This document shows, in pieces, positions 49,840 through 59,800 of a stretch of DNA of 64,000 bases; the stretch's first letter is position 1; each line of letters begins with the position of its first letter. Position numbers and translations under genes: made by a program. The stretch is from Sphingobium sp. (GTDB lineage Bacteria > Pseudomonadota > Alphaproteobacteria > Sphingomonadales > Sphingomonadaceae). Location of the stretch: positions 158,906 to 222,905 of the forward strand of contig QFQF01000008.1 of assembly GCA_003248935.1 (NCBI GenBank), written 5' to 3'. The notes under the pieces were generated by a model that saw nothing but the letters and a program-made list of their open reading frames with translations, ran no database searches and was not told the origin of the DNA.

Positions 49840-50401
49840 CGCGATCAATGAAGGACACCGTCATCGGCGACCTTCCTCATTGCCGATACCGCAGGCGCGG
49901 CAGAAAGCAAGAGCCGCGATATCATGTGAAGCAATAGGCATGCGCGATCCTGTCGGCACGCAACATGTGGTGATCGATGGCCGACGAGCCACAACCCAAT
50001 GATTTCGCGTCAAGGGGAAGCGGACCAAAAATTTATTTTTGTTTTGCGCGACCCATCTTGCTTTTTGCGGACATGGCGAAGGTCCGCGCGTCGCCTGCCG
50101 ACCATGCCGTGAACCGAGTCACATGCGCGACCAACCGAGTCTCCGTTCTGTCATTTACCCCCTTGCATCAGGGTCGGGCTATGGCACAATTGGTGGTGTA
50201 ACGGGGGCAACGCACACTCAACAATTAGTGGTTAACGGCCGTGAGGAAAATTGCTTCTCACGGCCTGTTTTCGGCCCTTCGCGACACACCGGAGACCGGT
50301 TCCGGTAGGGGAAAAACCGGAGTTGTGCTAGGGTGGAGATTGTTGCTCCCCCAAGCGGTTGACTGAATCGAACGGAACGTGAACATTTCTGGGGCGTTGG
50401 C
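49840..50401. other. intergenic region between the cobalamin riboswitch and nrdA
   Basis: About 560 bases between divergent transcripts. It should hold the promoter of the riboswitch RNA and that of nrdA. Visible structure is limited to an imperfect direct repeat, ACAATTGGTGGTGTAACGG (50186-50204) and ACAATTAGTGGTTAACGG (50221-50238), and the hairpin at 50237-50265. No convincing gene is seen; a 74-codon frame at 49977-50201 lacks any protein-like features. Canonical NrdR boxes were not identified. Confidence 0.5.
50237..50265 (+). terminator. 9-bp hairpin upstream of nrdA
   Basis: GGCCGTGAG (50237-50245) pairs perfectly with CTCACGGCC (50257-50265) over an 11-base loop, followed by TGTTTTC. 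It is either a terminator for a short upstream transcript or a structure in the nrdA leader, 137 bases before the ATG. Confidence 0.5.
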
Positions 50402-52342
50402 ATGGATTTTCGAGAGAGCGAGCAAACAGGTGCGCAAGACGTGGTAACCCTCATGGACGAACGGGTGGAGGCTCCGGCCAAGGCCCCTGCCGACAAGGCA
50501 AACGGTGATGCCGCCGCGCCCAAGCTTGCGTCCAACGCAGTCCAGGAACGGCGGTTCGCGGTCGAGACCGACGCATCGCGCGACGCGCTGCTGACCGAGT
50601 TCGGCAAGGAGACGCTGCGCGACCGCTATCTGCTGCCCGGCGAAAGCTATCAGGATCTCTTCGCCCGTGTCGCGGCCGCCTATGCCGATGACCAGGTTCA
50701 CGCCCAGCGGATCTACGATTATATCTCCAACCTGTGGTTCATGCCGGCGACGCCCGTCCTCTCGAACGGCGGCACCGGCCGCGGCCTGCCCATCTCCTGC
50801 TATCTGAACAGCGTCGACGACAGCCTTGAGGGCATCGTCGCCACCTGGAACGAGAATGTCTGGCTTGCCTCGCGCGGCGGCGGCATCGGCACCTATTGGG
50901 GCAGTGTGCGCGGCATTGGCGAGCCGGTCGGCCTCAACGGCAAGACCAGCGGCATCATCCCGTTCGTCCGCGTCATGGACAGCCTGACCCTCGCCATCTC
51001 GCAGGGCTCGCTGCGACGCGGCTCGGCCGCCTGCTATCTCGACGTTTCCCACCCGGAGATCGAGGAGTTCCTGGAGATCCGCAAGACCTCCGGCGACTTC
51101 AACCGCAAGGCGCTGAACCTGCATCACGGCGTCCTGCTGACCGACGATTTCATGGAGGCAGTGCGCGACGGCAAGGAATTCGACCTCAAGTCGCCCAAGG
51201 ATGGATCGGTGCGCGGTCAGGTCAATGCCCGCGCCCTGTTCCAGAAGCTGGTCGAGGTGCGCCTCGCCACCGGTGAGCCCTATATCGTCTTCTCCGACCA
51301 GGTGAACCGGACGATGCCCAAGCATCACCGTGACCTGGGTCTCAAGGTGTCGACGTCCAACCTCTGCTCGGAAATCACGCTGCCCACCGGCCGCGACCAT
51401 CTGGGCAACGACCGCACGGCCGTCTGCTGCCTCTCCAGCCTCAATCTGGAGACCTGGGACCAGTGGAACGGCGACAAGCGTTTCATCGAGGATGTCATGC
51501 GCTTCCTCGACAACGTACTTCAGGACTATATCGACCGCGCACCGGACGAGATGGCCCGCGCCAAGTACAGCGCCAGCCGCGAGCGTTCGGTGGGCCTTGG
51601 CGTCATGGGCTTCCACAGCTTCCTGCAGGCGCGCACCATCCCGTTCGAGGGCGCGATGGCCAAGTCGTGGAACCTGCGCATCTTCAAGCACATCAACGCC
51701 CAGGTGAACGAGGCGTCGATGGTGCTGGCGCAGGAACGCGGCCCCTGCCCCGACGCCGCCGACATGGGCGTGATGGAACGGTTCTCCTGCAAGATGGCGA
51801 TTGCGCCGACCGCGTCGATCTCGATCATCTGCGGTGGCACCTCGGCCTGCATCGAGCCGATCCCGGCGAACATCTACACCCACAAGACGCTGTCCGGCAG
51901 CTTCGCGGTCAAGAACCCGCACCTCGAAGGCATCCTGCGCGAGAAGTCGAAGGATTCGACCGCCGTGTGGAACTCGATCCTGGAGCGCGGCGGCTCCGTC
52001 CAGCATCTCGACTTCCTGAGCCAGGAAGAACGCGACACGTTCAAGACCAGCTTCGAGATCGACCAGCGCTGGCTGCTCGAACTGGCCGCCGACCGCACGC
52101 CCTATATCGACCAGGCGCAGTCGCTGAACCTGTTCATCCCGGCGGACGTGGAGAAGTGGGATCTGCTGATGCTCCACTTTCGCGCATGGGAACTGGGCAT
52201 CAAGTCGCTCTACTATCTGCGCTCCAAGTCGGTGCAGCGCGCCGGCTTCGCCGGTGGTGTGGAGGCGGACAACACGATCGACGCGCCGAAGTTCGAGATC
52301 GGCGAAACCACCGATTATGACGAGTGCCTGGCCTGCCAATAG
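50402..52342 (+). CDS. nrdA: ribonucleoside-diphosphate reductase, alpha subunit (class I, no ATP-cone)
   Basis: A 646-residue large subunit. The 10-stranded barrel enzyme core begins around residue 55 (FGKETLRDRYLLPGESYQDLFARVA). Catalytic residues: N-x-C-x-E in STSNLCSEITLP, the redox pair Cys in GLPISCYLNS and AVCCLSSLNLETW, and the C-terminal DECLACQ swinging cysteines. The protein is about 115 residues shorter than E. coli NrdA, and the N-terminal ATP-cone (activity site) is missing. It makes dNDPs with NrdB, which is encoded next. Confidence 0.95.
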   Translation: MDFRESEQTGAQDVVTLMDERVEAPAKAPADKANGDAAAPKLASNAVQERRFAVETDASRDALLTEFGKETLRDRYLLPGESYQDLFARVAAAYADDQVHAQRIYDYISNLWFMPATPVLSNGGTGRGLPISCYLNSVDDSLEGIVATWNENVWLASRGGGIGTYWGSVRGIGEPVGLNGKTSGIIPFVRVMDSLTLAISQGSLRRGSAACYLDVSHPEIEEFLEIRKTSGDFNRKALNLHHGVLLTDDFMEAVRDGKEFDLKSPKDGSVRGQVNARALFQKLVEVRLATGEPYIVFSDQVNRTMPKHHRDLGLKVSTSNLCSEITLPTGRDHLGNDRTAVCCLSSLNLETWDQWNGDKRFIEDVMRFLDNVLQDYIDRAPDEMARAKYSASRERSVGLGVMGFHSFLQARTIPFEGAMAKSWNLRIFKHINAQVNEASMVLAQERGPCPDAADMGVMERFSCKMAIAPTASISIICGGTSACIEPIPANIYTHKTLSGSFAVKNPHLEGILREKSKDSTAVWNSILERGGSVQHLDFLSQEERDTFKTSFEIDQRWLLELAADRTPYIDQAQSLNLFIPADVEKWDLLMLHFRAWELGIKSLYYLRSKSVQRAGFAGGVEADNTIDAPKFEIGETTDYDECLACQ

Positions 52343-52400
52343 GAGATCACGTCAGCGTGCGGTCGAGCTCCGGTCCGGTCGCTTAATCGATAAAACGTTG

Positions 52401-52455
52401 CCCCGGCGCAGGCCGGGGCCTCTCCACGCCGGGAGATGCCAGCCGTTGCTGGCAT
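52401..52455. repeat. two GC-rich hairpins between nrdA and nrdB (REP-like)
   Basis: CCCCGGC-gcag-GCCGGGG (52401-52418) and ATGCCAGC-cgtt-GCTGGCAT (52436-52455) are both perfect stems in the 141-base gap between nrdA and nrdB. The first resembles extragenic palindromes that recur in sphingomonad genomes; whether it is repeated here cannot be judged from one window. They may adjust the ratio of nrdA and nrdB messages. Confidence 0.5.
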
Positions 52456-52483
52456 GACGGTCTTTCTCTCAAGGACAGCCGAA

Positions 52484-53539
52484 ATGCCCCTTCTTCAAGC
52501 CTCCAAGGTCTATAAGCCGTTCGAATATCCCTGGGCCTATGAGTTCTGGAAGCGCCAGCAGCAGCTCCACTGGCTGCCCGAGGAAGTGCCTCTGGGTGAG
52601 GATTGCCGTGACTGGGCGCAAAAGCTCAGCGACCATGAGCGCAACCTGCTGACGCAGATTTTCCGCTTCTTCACCCAGGCGGATGTCGAGGTGCAGGACT
52701 GCTACCACGAGAAATACGGCCGCGTGTTCAAGCCGACCGAGATCAAGATGATGCTGACCGCGTTCAGCAACATGGAAACGGTCCACATCGCCGCCTACTC
52801 CCATCTGCTCGACACCATCGGCATGCCGGAGAGCGAATATTCGGCCTTCCTCCAGTACAAGGAGATGAAGGACAAGCACGACTATCTCGCGACCTTCGGC
52901 GTCGACAGCGACGAGGACATCGCCAAGACGCTGGCCATGTTCGGCGGCTTCACCGAGGGGCTTCAGCTGTTCGCTTCCTTCGCCATGCTGATGAACTTCC
53001 CGCGCTTCAACAAGATGAAGGGCATGGGGCAGATCGTCAGTTGGTCGGTGCGTGACGAGACGCTGCATTGCGAGGGCATCGTCCGCCTGTTCCACGAGTT
53101 CGTGAAGGAACGGGACTGCCTCACCAAGTCGGTGCAGGACGACATCATGGACATGTGCCAGAAGACCGTACGGATCGAGGATGCGTTCGTCGATCTGGTG
53201 TTCGAGATGGGCCCTGTTCCCGGCATGACGCCCAAGGACATCAAGAAATATGTCCGCTACATCGCCGACTGGCGCCTGGGGCAGCTTGGCCTCAAGCCGA
53301 TCTACATGATCGACGAGCATCCGCTCCCCTGGCTGACCCCGCTGCTGAACGGCGTCGAGCACGCGAACTTCTTCGAGACCCGCGCGACCGAATATTCCAA
53401 GGCAGCGACGCGCGGCCAGTGGAACGAGGTGTGGGACAGCTTCGACAAGCGCCAGAAGCTCAAGGCCAACGACACGGCCGAAGACAGCGCCGACAGCGAG
53501 GAGGACATGTTCGCCAAGGCCGGTATCGCGGCCGAATAA
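52484..53539 (+). CDS. nrdB: ribonucleoside-diphosphate reductase, beta subunit (class I)
   Basis: A 351-residue small subunit of the ferritin-like fold. Metal site and radical tyrosine are visible in AFSNMETVHIAAYSHLLDTIGM (E-x2-H-x3-Y) and in SVRDETLHCEGIVRLFHEF (E-x2-H). The acidic C-terminal tail ends SEEDMFAKAGIAAE and would dock onto NrdA. ATG at 52484 preceded by AAGGACA. It carries the radical that NrdA uses. Followed by a strong terminator. Confidence 0.95.
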   Translation: MPLLQASKVYKPFEYPWAYEFWKRQQQLHWLPEEVPLGEDCRDWAQKLSDHERNLLTQIFRFFTQADVEVQDCYHEKYGRVFKPTEIKMMLTAFSNMETVHIAAYSHLLDTIGMPESEYSAFLQYKEMKDKHDYLATFGVDSDEDIAKTLAMFGGFTEGLQLFASFAMLMNFPRFNKMKGMGQIVSWSVRDETLHCEGIVRLFHEFVKERDCLTKSVQDDIMDMCQKTVRIEDAFVDLVFEMGPVPGMTPKDIKKYVRYIADWRLGQLGLKPIYMIDEHPLPWLTPLLNGVEHANFFETRATEYSKAATRGQWNEVWDSFDKRQKLKANDTAEDSADSEEDMFAKAGIAAE

Positions 53540-53553
53540 ACCTCCTGAACACA

Positions 53554-53596
53554 GCGAAGGGCGTCCCTACCTCAGTAGGGACGCCCTTCGCTTTTT
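53554..53596 (+). terminator. strong rho-independent terminator after nrdB
   Basis: GCGAAGGGCGTCCCTAC (53554-53570) pairs perfectly with GTAGGGACGCCCTTCGC (53575-53591) over the 4-base loop CTCA, followed by five T residues. The A-poor left flank means it works mainly on the plus strand; the nuclease gene downstream is convergent. Confidence 0.93.
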
Positions 53597-53620
53597 CCGG
53601 TTGCGGCCCTCTCCTGGCGA

Positions 53621-54163
53621 TCAGCACCACGGCTCCCGCCGCCCGCCCCATTCGCGGGCCAGCCCCTCATCGACCAGCGTGCCGCCCAGCGATGCGCCGT
53701 CGCGTGTCACCACTCGCAGCTTCCGGCCATAGCGGTCGGTATCACGATCCACGCTCGCGAGCGTGAAGGGACCGGCGTTCAGCAGGGACTGCAATCGTTC
53801 CGTGGCGCGCGCGCCAAGCGCAGCCTCCTCCGCGCAATGCGGGCCATGCGTTTCCGGCGTGTCGATGTCCGCGATCCGGTACTTCACACCGGCAAACCAG
53901 AACGTGTCGCCGTCCACCACGCAATTGGTGCCGCCACCAGTATGGCAGAGCCCGAAGCGCGCGGACGACATGTCGCCGCTGTCCGTGCGAAGCGCGACGG
54001 GCGCACTGGTCAGCGGCGCCATGCCCGCCCGCTCCAGCCAGTCCGCACCGATCCATGTGCCACCGAACGCCGCCACCATCAGCGCGGCGATCCCCAGTCT
54101 TGCCCGAAGCTTTCTACGGGCACGGCCACGCGCCGCGGCGGCGAGATAGAATGTCTTCCCCAT
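53621..54163 (-). CDS. thermonuclease-family (SNase-like) protein, membrane-anchored or secreted
   Basis: A 180-residue protein with an N-terminal basic segment and a hydrophobic helix (LGIAALMVAAFGGTWIGADWL) followed by an SNase domain: NCVVDGDTFWFAGVKYRIADIDTPET contains the calcium-site aspartates and the catalytic Arg and Glu (YRI...DTPET), and DRDTDRYGRKLRVV the second catalytic Arg. It degrades nucleic acids outside the cytoplasm. Second secreted nuclease of the window. A 69-base gap separates it from the RND operon's last gene on the same strand. Confidence 0.9.
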   Translation of the reverse strand: MGKTFYLAAAARGRARRKLRARLGIAALMVAAFGGTWIGADWLERAGMAPLTSAPVALRTDSGDMSSARFGLCHTGGGTNCVVDGDTFWFAGVKYRIADIDTPETHGPHCAEEAALGARATERLQSLLNAGPFTLASVDRDTDRYGRKLRVVTRDGASLGGTLVDEGLAREWGGRREPWC

Positions 54164-54232
54164 GCGCCGCCGCTTAGGACAGCGAACAAATACAGATGCT
54201 TAACGAATAGGACTAACGATCCGGGGAGCGGT

Positions 54233-55690
54233 TCAGGGCTGTCCGGCGGGAACGGCATCCCGGCGACCGTCAGGCCTTTCATATCCGCCGCCCATCGCCC
54301 GGACGAGCGCAATGCTGGCGCGCATCCGCTGGGTCTGGAGCGCGATCACCGATCGTTGGGCAGAGAGCGCCGCCGTCTGCGCCGTCACCACCTCGAGATA
54401 GTCGGACGCGCCGTCACGATAACGGGTGAGCGCCAGATCGCTGGTGCGATCGGCCGCATCGGCCGCCTCCTGCTGATCGATCGCCTGCGCCGCCAGATAG
54501 CGGTTGTCCGCCAGGGCATCCTCAACCTGACGGAAGGCAGTGAGTACGGTGTCGCGATAATCTGCCGCCGCCTCGTCATATTGCGCGCGCGACATCTTGA
54601 CCGCGGCGCTGCGCCGGCCGCCGTCGAAGATCGCCAGCGCCGCCGAAAGCGGGCCCAGCGCCCAGAAATGATTGGGCTGGGTCAGGAGATCGCCATGCGT
54701 CGTCTGAAAACCGCCGCTCGCTCCCAGGCCGATCGTCGGGAAGAACGCTGCGCGGGCGACACCGATGCGCGCGTTGGCGGCGAACATCCGCCGCTCGGCC
54801 GCGGCAATATCGGGCCGCCGCTGGAGCAGTTCGGACGGTGTCTCGCCCGCCGGAGCAGGCGGGGTCATCGCCGCGGTGGTCGGCGCGATGGCAAAGGACG
54901 AGGCGACTTCACCGAGCAGGGTCGCGATCTCATGTTCCGTCGCCGCACGATCGGCCGCGATGGCGGATATCTGCGCACGTGCATCCGCCAGAACGGTGTG
55001 GGCCCGGTTCACGTCCATGCCGGATGCGATACCGCCTTCATGACGGGTCGCGGTCAGGTCATAGGCGCGGCCGAACGCCTCGACCGTCTGGCGCAACAGG
55101 CCGGCTTCCGCGTCCAGTCCACGCAGGCGGAAATAGGCGTCTGCGACCAGCGCCTGAAGGCTGAGGCGTGCACCGCCAAGATCGGCCTCACTGGCATCGG
55201 CCTCCGCCTTTCCGGCTTTCACGCGGTTCCGGATCCGGCCCCACAGGTCGAGTTCGTAACTCGCCGCACCACCGGCCCGGTAGTTATCATACTCCGCCGC
55301 CGATCCCAACGACAACGGCCGATTGGCCGACACCCGCTCGCGCGAGACGCTGCCGCTGACACCGATCTGCGGATAGAGGTCGGCCCCCGCCGCCTGTGCC
55401 GACGCCCGTGCCTGGTCGTATCGGGCCAGAGCCGCCGCAAGCGACGGGCTGGCCCTTTCCGCGCGCGCTTCCAGATCGTCCAGCACGGGATCGCCGAACA
55501 TCGTCCACCACTGGCCCCGCGCCGCCATGTCCATCGGCGTCGCGTTCATCCAGCCCGGCGGCACCTCCTTGAAGGCGACCGGGGCGGCCGTTTCCGGCGG
55601 GTGATAGGCAGGCGCCATCGAGCATGCGCCGAGCAAGGCCGTCGCAACGCACGCCGCGATCAGGCGGAGCGCGCCATCACCCCTTGCCAT
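54233..55690 (-). CDS. RND efflux outer-membrane factor (NodT/OprM-like lipoprotein)
   Basis: A 485-residue OMF. The signal peptide ends in a lipobox, TALLGACSMAP. Two OEP repeats follow, including SPSLAAALARYDQARASAQAAGADLYPQIGVSGS and the second RRPDIAAAERRMFAANARIGVARAAFFPTIGL. It forms the trimeric outer-membrane exit duct with the adaptor and pump encoded upstream. Its ATG overlaps the adaptor stop by 14 bases. The last gene of a three-gene operon. Confidence 0.93.
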   Translation of the reverse strand: MARGDGALRLIAACVATALLGACSMAPAYHPPETAAPVAFKEVPPGWMNATPMDMAARGQWWTMFGDPVLDDLEARAERASPSLAAALARYDQARASAQAAGADLYPQIGVSGSVSRERVSANRPLSLGSAAEYDNYRAGGAASYELDLWGRIRNRVKAGKAEADASEADLGGARLSLQALVADAYFRLRGLDAEAGLLRQTVEAFGRAYDLTATRHEGGIASGMDVNRAHTVLADARAQISAIAADRAATEHEIATLLGEVASSFAIAPTTAAMTPPAPAGETPSELLQRRPDIAAAERRMFAANARIGVARAAFFPTIGLGASGGFQTTHGDLLTQPNHFWALGPLSAALAIFDGGRRSAAVKMSRAQYDEAAADYRDTVLTAFRQVEDALADNRYLAAQAIDQQEAADAADRTSDLALTRYRDGASDYLEVVTAQTAALSAQRSVIALQTQRMRASIALVRAMGGGYERPDGRRDAVPAGQP

Positions 55691-56885
55691 TGGCGGCGCC
55701 CTTTCCGCCGGTTGCGGAGGCCTGAACCTTCACCTTGTCGCCGGTCGAAATGGAGTCGGGGGGCGTATCGACAACCCGGTCGGCAGGACCGATACCCGCC
55801 GCGATCTGCACCACCTTGCCCTCGTCGCGGCCGAGCGTGACCGGCTTCACCGTCACACGGCCACCGGCATCGACCACGGCGACCATCGGTCCCTCCTGAC
55901 GATAGAGGACGGCGCTGCCGGGAATACGGATGATGCCGTCCCCGCCGCCACCAATGGCGAAACTGACCTGTGCGAAGGCGCCAGGCTTCAGCGCGCCGTC
56001 GCGATTGTCCGCCTGCAGCTCGACCAGCACCGCGCCGGACTGTGCGTCGACCGCGTCCGCACTGCGCATCAGCGTCGCGTTGAACGTCCGGCCGGGATAT
56101 TCCGGCAGGGTCAGGCTGGCGCCCATGCCCGGCCTGATATCCGCCGAATAACCCTGCGGTACGCGCACGTAGATGCGCATGCGATGCACGTCGGACACGG
56201 TGAACAAAGGCTGCGCCGAGGCATTGCCGGACACGACCAGCGCGCCGATCTGCGCCGACCTGCTGGTGACTACGCCAGCGAAAGGCGCGGACAGGCGCGT
56301 GAAGCCCTGCAACGCGCGCAACCGCTTCACATTGGCGAGCGCGGCGTTGGCGAGTGCGGTCTTGGCGGCAAGATCGCCGGCCTTCTCATCCGATTCCTGC
56401 TGCGACACCGCGTCCTTCGCGAGCATCGTGCTCCAGCGCTTTGCCGTGGTGGCGGCAAGCCGCTGGTTGGCCAGAGCCGTCTGGTAATCGGCCTCCGCCT
56501 GCGCGAACTGCTGGTCGATCTCCGGCGCATCGAGGATGACGAGGGGCTGCCCCGCCTTCACATTGTCGCCGATGTCGGCCAGCCACTGCCGGACATAACC
56601 GTTGGTCCGCGCATAGATGGCCGCGCTGTTGAACGCCTGAACGTTCCCGGGAAGGGACAGTGGCGCGCCTTTGCTGTCGGTCTGCGGCATCACCACGGCG
56701 ACCGTGGGAATGGCGGCCGTGGCGGCGATCTCCGCCTGTTCCTGCGTGGCGCTGGTGCGCGACACGATGCCCACACCCACGATGGCGACGGCGGCAACCG
56801 CGACACCGATGCCGATGCGGCGCAGCTTTGCTCGGTCGACGGCACCGGGCTGGGTTTCTGGGGCGTTGATGTCGGTGTCAGACAT
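55677..56885 (-). CDS. RND efflux periplasmic adaptor (membrane-fusion protein)
   Basis: A 402-residue adaptor with an N-terminal signal-anchor (GIGVAVAAVAIVGVGIVS), a lipoyl/barrel-sandwich region (GYVRQWLADIGDNVKAGQPLVILDAPEID), a helical hairpin (about 130-200), and the matching second half RLSAPFAGVVTSRSAQIGALV, followed by beta-barrel and membrane-proximal domains. The start at 56885 overlaps the pump stop by 8 bases. The substrate range is unknown. Confidence 0.93.
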   Translation of the reverse strand: MSDTDINAPETQPGAVDRAKLRRIGIGVAVAAVAIVGVGIVSRTSATQEQAEIAATAAIPTVAVVMPQTDSKGAPLSLPGNVQAFNSAAIYARTNGYVRQWLADIGDNVKAGQPLVILDAPEIDQQFAQAEADYQTALANQRLAATTAKRWSTMLAKDAVSQQESDEKAGDLAAKTALANAALANVKRLRALQGFTRLSAPFAGVVTSRSAQIGALVVSGNASAQPLFTVSDVHRMRIYVRVPQGYSADIRPGMGASLTLPEYPGRTFNATLMRSADAVDAQSGAVLVELQADNRDGALKPGAFAQVSFAIGGGGDGIIRIPGSAVLYRQEGPMVAVVDAGGRVTVKPVTLGRDEGKVVQIAAGIGPADRVVDTPPDSISTGDKVKVQASATGGKGAANGKG

Positions 56886-59800
56886 GGGCGGGCTGGAGCT
56901 CCTGGGGCTTGTCGTCCGCCGTACGCTTGCGGTGGACGAAGCTGAAGACGGTCGGCACGAAGAACAGCGTGGCGATCGTGGCAAAGACGAGGCCGCCGAT
57001 AACGGCACGGCCGAGCGGCGCATTCTGCTCGCCGCCATCGCCCAGGCCGAGCGCCATGGGCGCCATGCCGATGATCATGGCGAGCGCCGTCATCAGCACC
57101 GGACGGAAGCGGACGAGCCCCGCCTGCAGTGCCGCCTTCATCGCGTCGCCGGTTTCGGCGAGCTGTTCCCGCGCGAAGCTGACGACAAGGATCGAATTGG
57201 CGGTGGCGACGCCCATGCACATGATTGCACCGGTCAGCGCGGGCACGGACAGCGTCGTGCCGGTGCCGAACAGCATCCACACGATACCGGCGAGCGCCGC
57301 GGGCAGCGCGGTGATGATCACGAACGGATCGACCCAGCTCTGGAAGTTGACGACGATCAGCAGGTAGATCAGCACCACCGCACCGAGCAGGCCGAAACCA
57401 AGGCCGGAGAACGCGGTGTTCATCGTCTCATACTGTCCGCGCATGACGATCGTCGAACCCTTGGGCTGTTCGCTCGCAAGCGCCTCGATCTCATGCTGGA
57501 TGCGCTTCGATACGGCGCCAAGGTCACGGCCGGTCACGGTCGCATAGATGTCGAGCACCGGCTGGATATTATAGTGCGACACCACCGGCGCCGTGTTCGA
57601 CCGCGTGACCGTCGCGATGCCGCCGACCGTCTGCACCGGCGCACCGCCATTCGCGCTCGAAACCGGCACGCTCCGCAGGTCGCTGACCGATCCGACCAGA
57701 TATTCGGGTGCCTGCGCCACGACCGGATAGGACACATTGTTGTCCGGATTGACGAAGAAGACGGGTGCGGTCTGCTGCGTGCCGGCAAGCGAACTCGACA
57801 GGCTGGTCGTCACGTCCCGTTCCGTCAGGCCATATTGACCGATGCGGGAGCGATCGACGTCGACATTGAGTTGCGGCGAATTGGCGGGCTGCTGGATCCG
57901 CAGGTCGGCAAGCCCCGCGATGGGCGCGATCCGCCGCATCAGCTTCGCCGCATAGGCCCGGTTCGCCGCCATGTCCTTGCCGCTGATCTGGATATCGATC
58001 GGCGCGGGGGCGCCAAAGTTCAGGATCTGGCTGGTGATGTCCGCAGGCAGGAACGCGAAGGTCGTGCCCGGGAAGCTCGTGGCCAGTTCACGACGCAGCA
58101 TCACGACATAGTCGTCCGTGGGCCTGTGCCCTTCCTTCAGCGAGATCAGAATGTCGCCGTCCTGCGCACCGATCGTGCCCGAGTTGCTGTAGATGATGTT
58201 GATCGGGCTCTGGGCCAGGCCGATATTGTCGGTGATCGTTCCAAGTTCCCCGGCCGGGATCAGCTGTCGGATGCGCTGGCCGATCCGGTCGAACCGGGCG
58301 GCGGTCTCCTCTATCCGCGTCCCGGCAGGCGCGCGGACATGGATCGATATCTGCCCGGCATCGACACTGGGGAAGAAGTTGCTGCCCAGGAACGGCACCA
58401 GCAGGAAAGACGCCAGAACCACCCCCATGAAACCGATCATGAAGGGCTTTCGCGTGTCGAGCGCCATGCGGAGCAATGCCATGTAACCGGCGCGCACCTT
58501 CTCGAACCGCACCTCGAACCCGCGCTGGAAACGGACCAGCGGATTGCGGGATGTGGCCGTACCCGCCAGATGCTCATCCTCGCCCGGGGCGTGCGGCTTG
58601 AGCAGATACATGGCAAGCGTCGGCACCAGCGTGCGCGAAAGTACGAAGGACGAAATCATCGCGAAGATGACCGACAGGGCCATCGGCACGAACAGGAAGC
58701 CGGCAATGCCGGGCAGGAAGAACATCGGCACGAACACGATACAGATACAGAGCAATGAGACGAAGGCCGGCGCCACGATCTGCGCCGCGCCGTCCATGAT
58801 CGCCTCCGTCACGCCCTTGCCCTGTTCAAGGTGCCAGTTGATGTTCTCGATCGTCACCGTCGCATCGTCGACCAGGATACCGACCGCCAGTGCGAGCCCG
58901 CCCAACGTCATGACATTGAGCGTCTGGCCGAACGTAGCAAGCAGGGCGATGGCGGACAGGATGGCCAGCGGGATCGACAGCGCGATGATCACCGTCGACC
59001 GCCACGACCCCAGGAACAGAAGGATCATCAGCGAGGTCAGCGCAGCCGCGATCGCGCCTTCCACCATCACGCCCTCGACCGCCGCCTTCACGAACAGCGA
59101 CTGGTCGCCGATCGGTTCGACTTTCAGCGAGTCGGGCAAGGTGGTGATGATATGCGGCAACGCGGCCTTCACCCCGTCGACAATCGCGAGGGTCGACGTC
59201 GCGCCATTCTTCAGGATGGTCATCAACGCCGCGCGCTGGCCGTCCACGTGGACGACGTTCTGCTGCGGGCCGCTGCCGTCGCGGACATAGGCGACATCGC
59301 GCATGTAGATCGTGGCGCCGTTCACCACCTTCACGGGCAGTTCGTTGAGCGCATCGATGGTCGCGGGCGCGTTGTTCAGGCGCACGCTGTACTGCATGTC
59401 GCCGATCTTGACGAAGCCCGCCGGATTGATCTGGTTTTGCGCCGCGATCGCGTTGCCCACGTCCTGCGCCGACAGTCCCTTCGACTGGAGCGCCTCCGGA
59501 TTGAGGTCGATCTGCACCTGCCGCATGCGCCCGCCCGATGGATAAGGAGTGGCGAGGCCAGGAATGGTGCTGAGTTGCGGACGGATCTGGTTCTGGCCAA
59601 GGTCGAACAACTGCTGTTCCGACAGGCCGCGCCCCGAAAGGGCCAGCTGGATGATCGGAACCGTCGACGCGCTGTAATTGATGATCAGCGGCGGCGTGGT
59701 GCCCGGCGGAAACTGCCGCAACAATGTCTGCGAGATCGCCGTGACCTGCGCGTTCGCGGTCCTGATGTCGGCGGCAGGCTGGAAGAAGATCTTGATGATG

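Noticed and set aside
49977..50201. 74-codon ORF in the riboswitch-nrdA gap
   Set aside because: No ribosome site, mixed composition, no recognisable family, and it overlaps the direct repeat region.
53837..58758. Long plus-strand frames opposite the RND operon (667 and 695 codons)
   Set aside because: Antisense to clear outer-membrane factor, adaptor and pump genes; Arg/His-rich sequence without domains.
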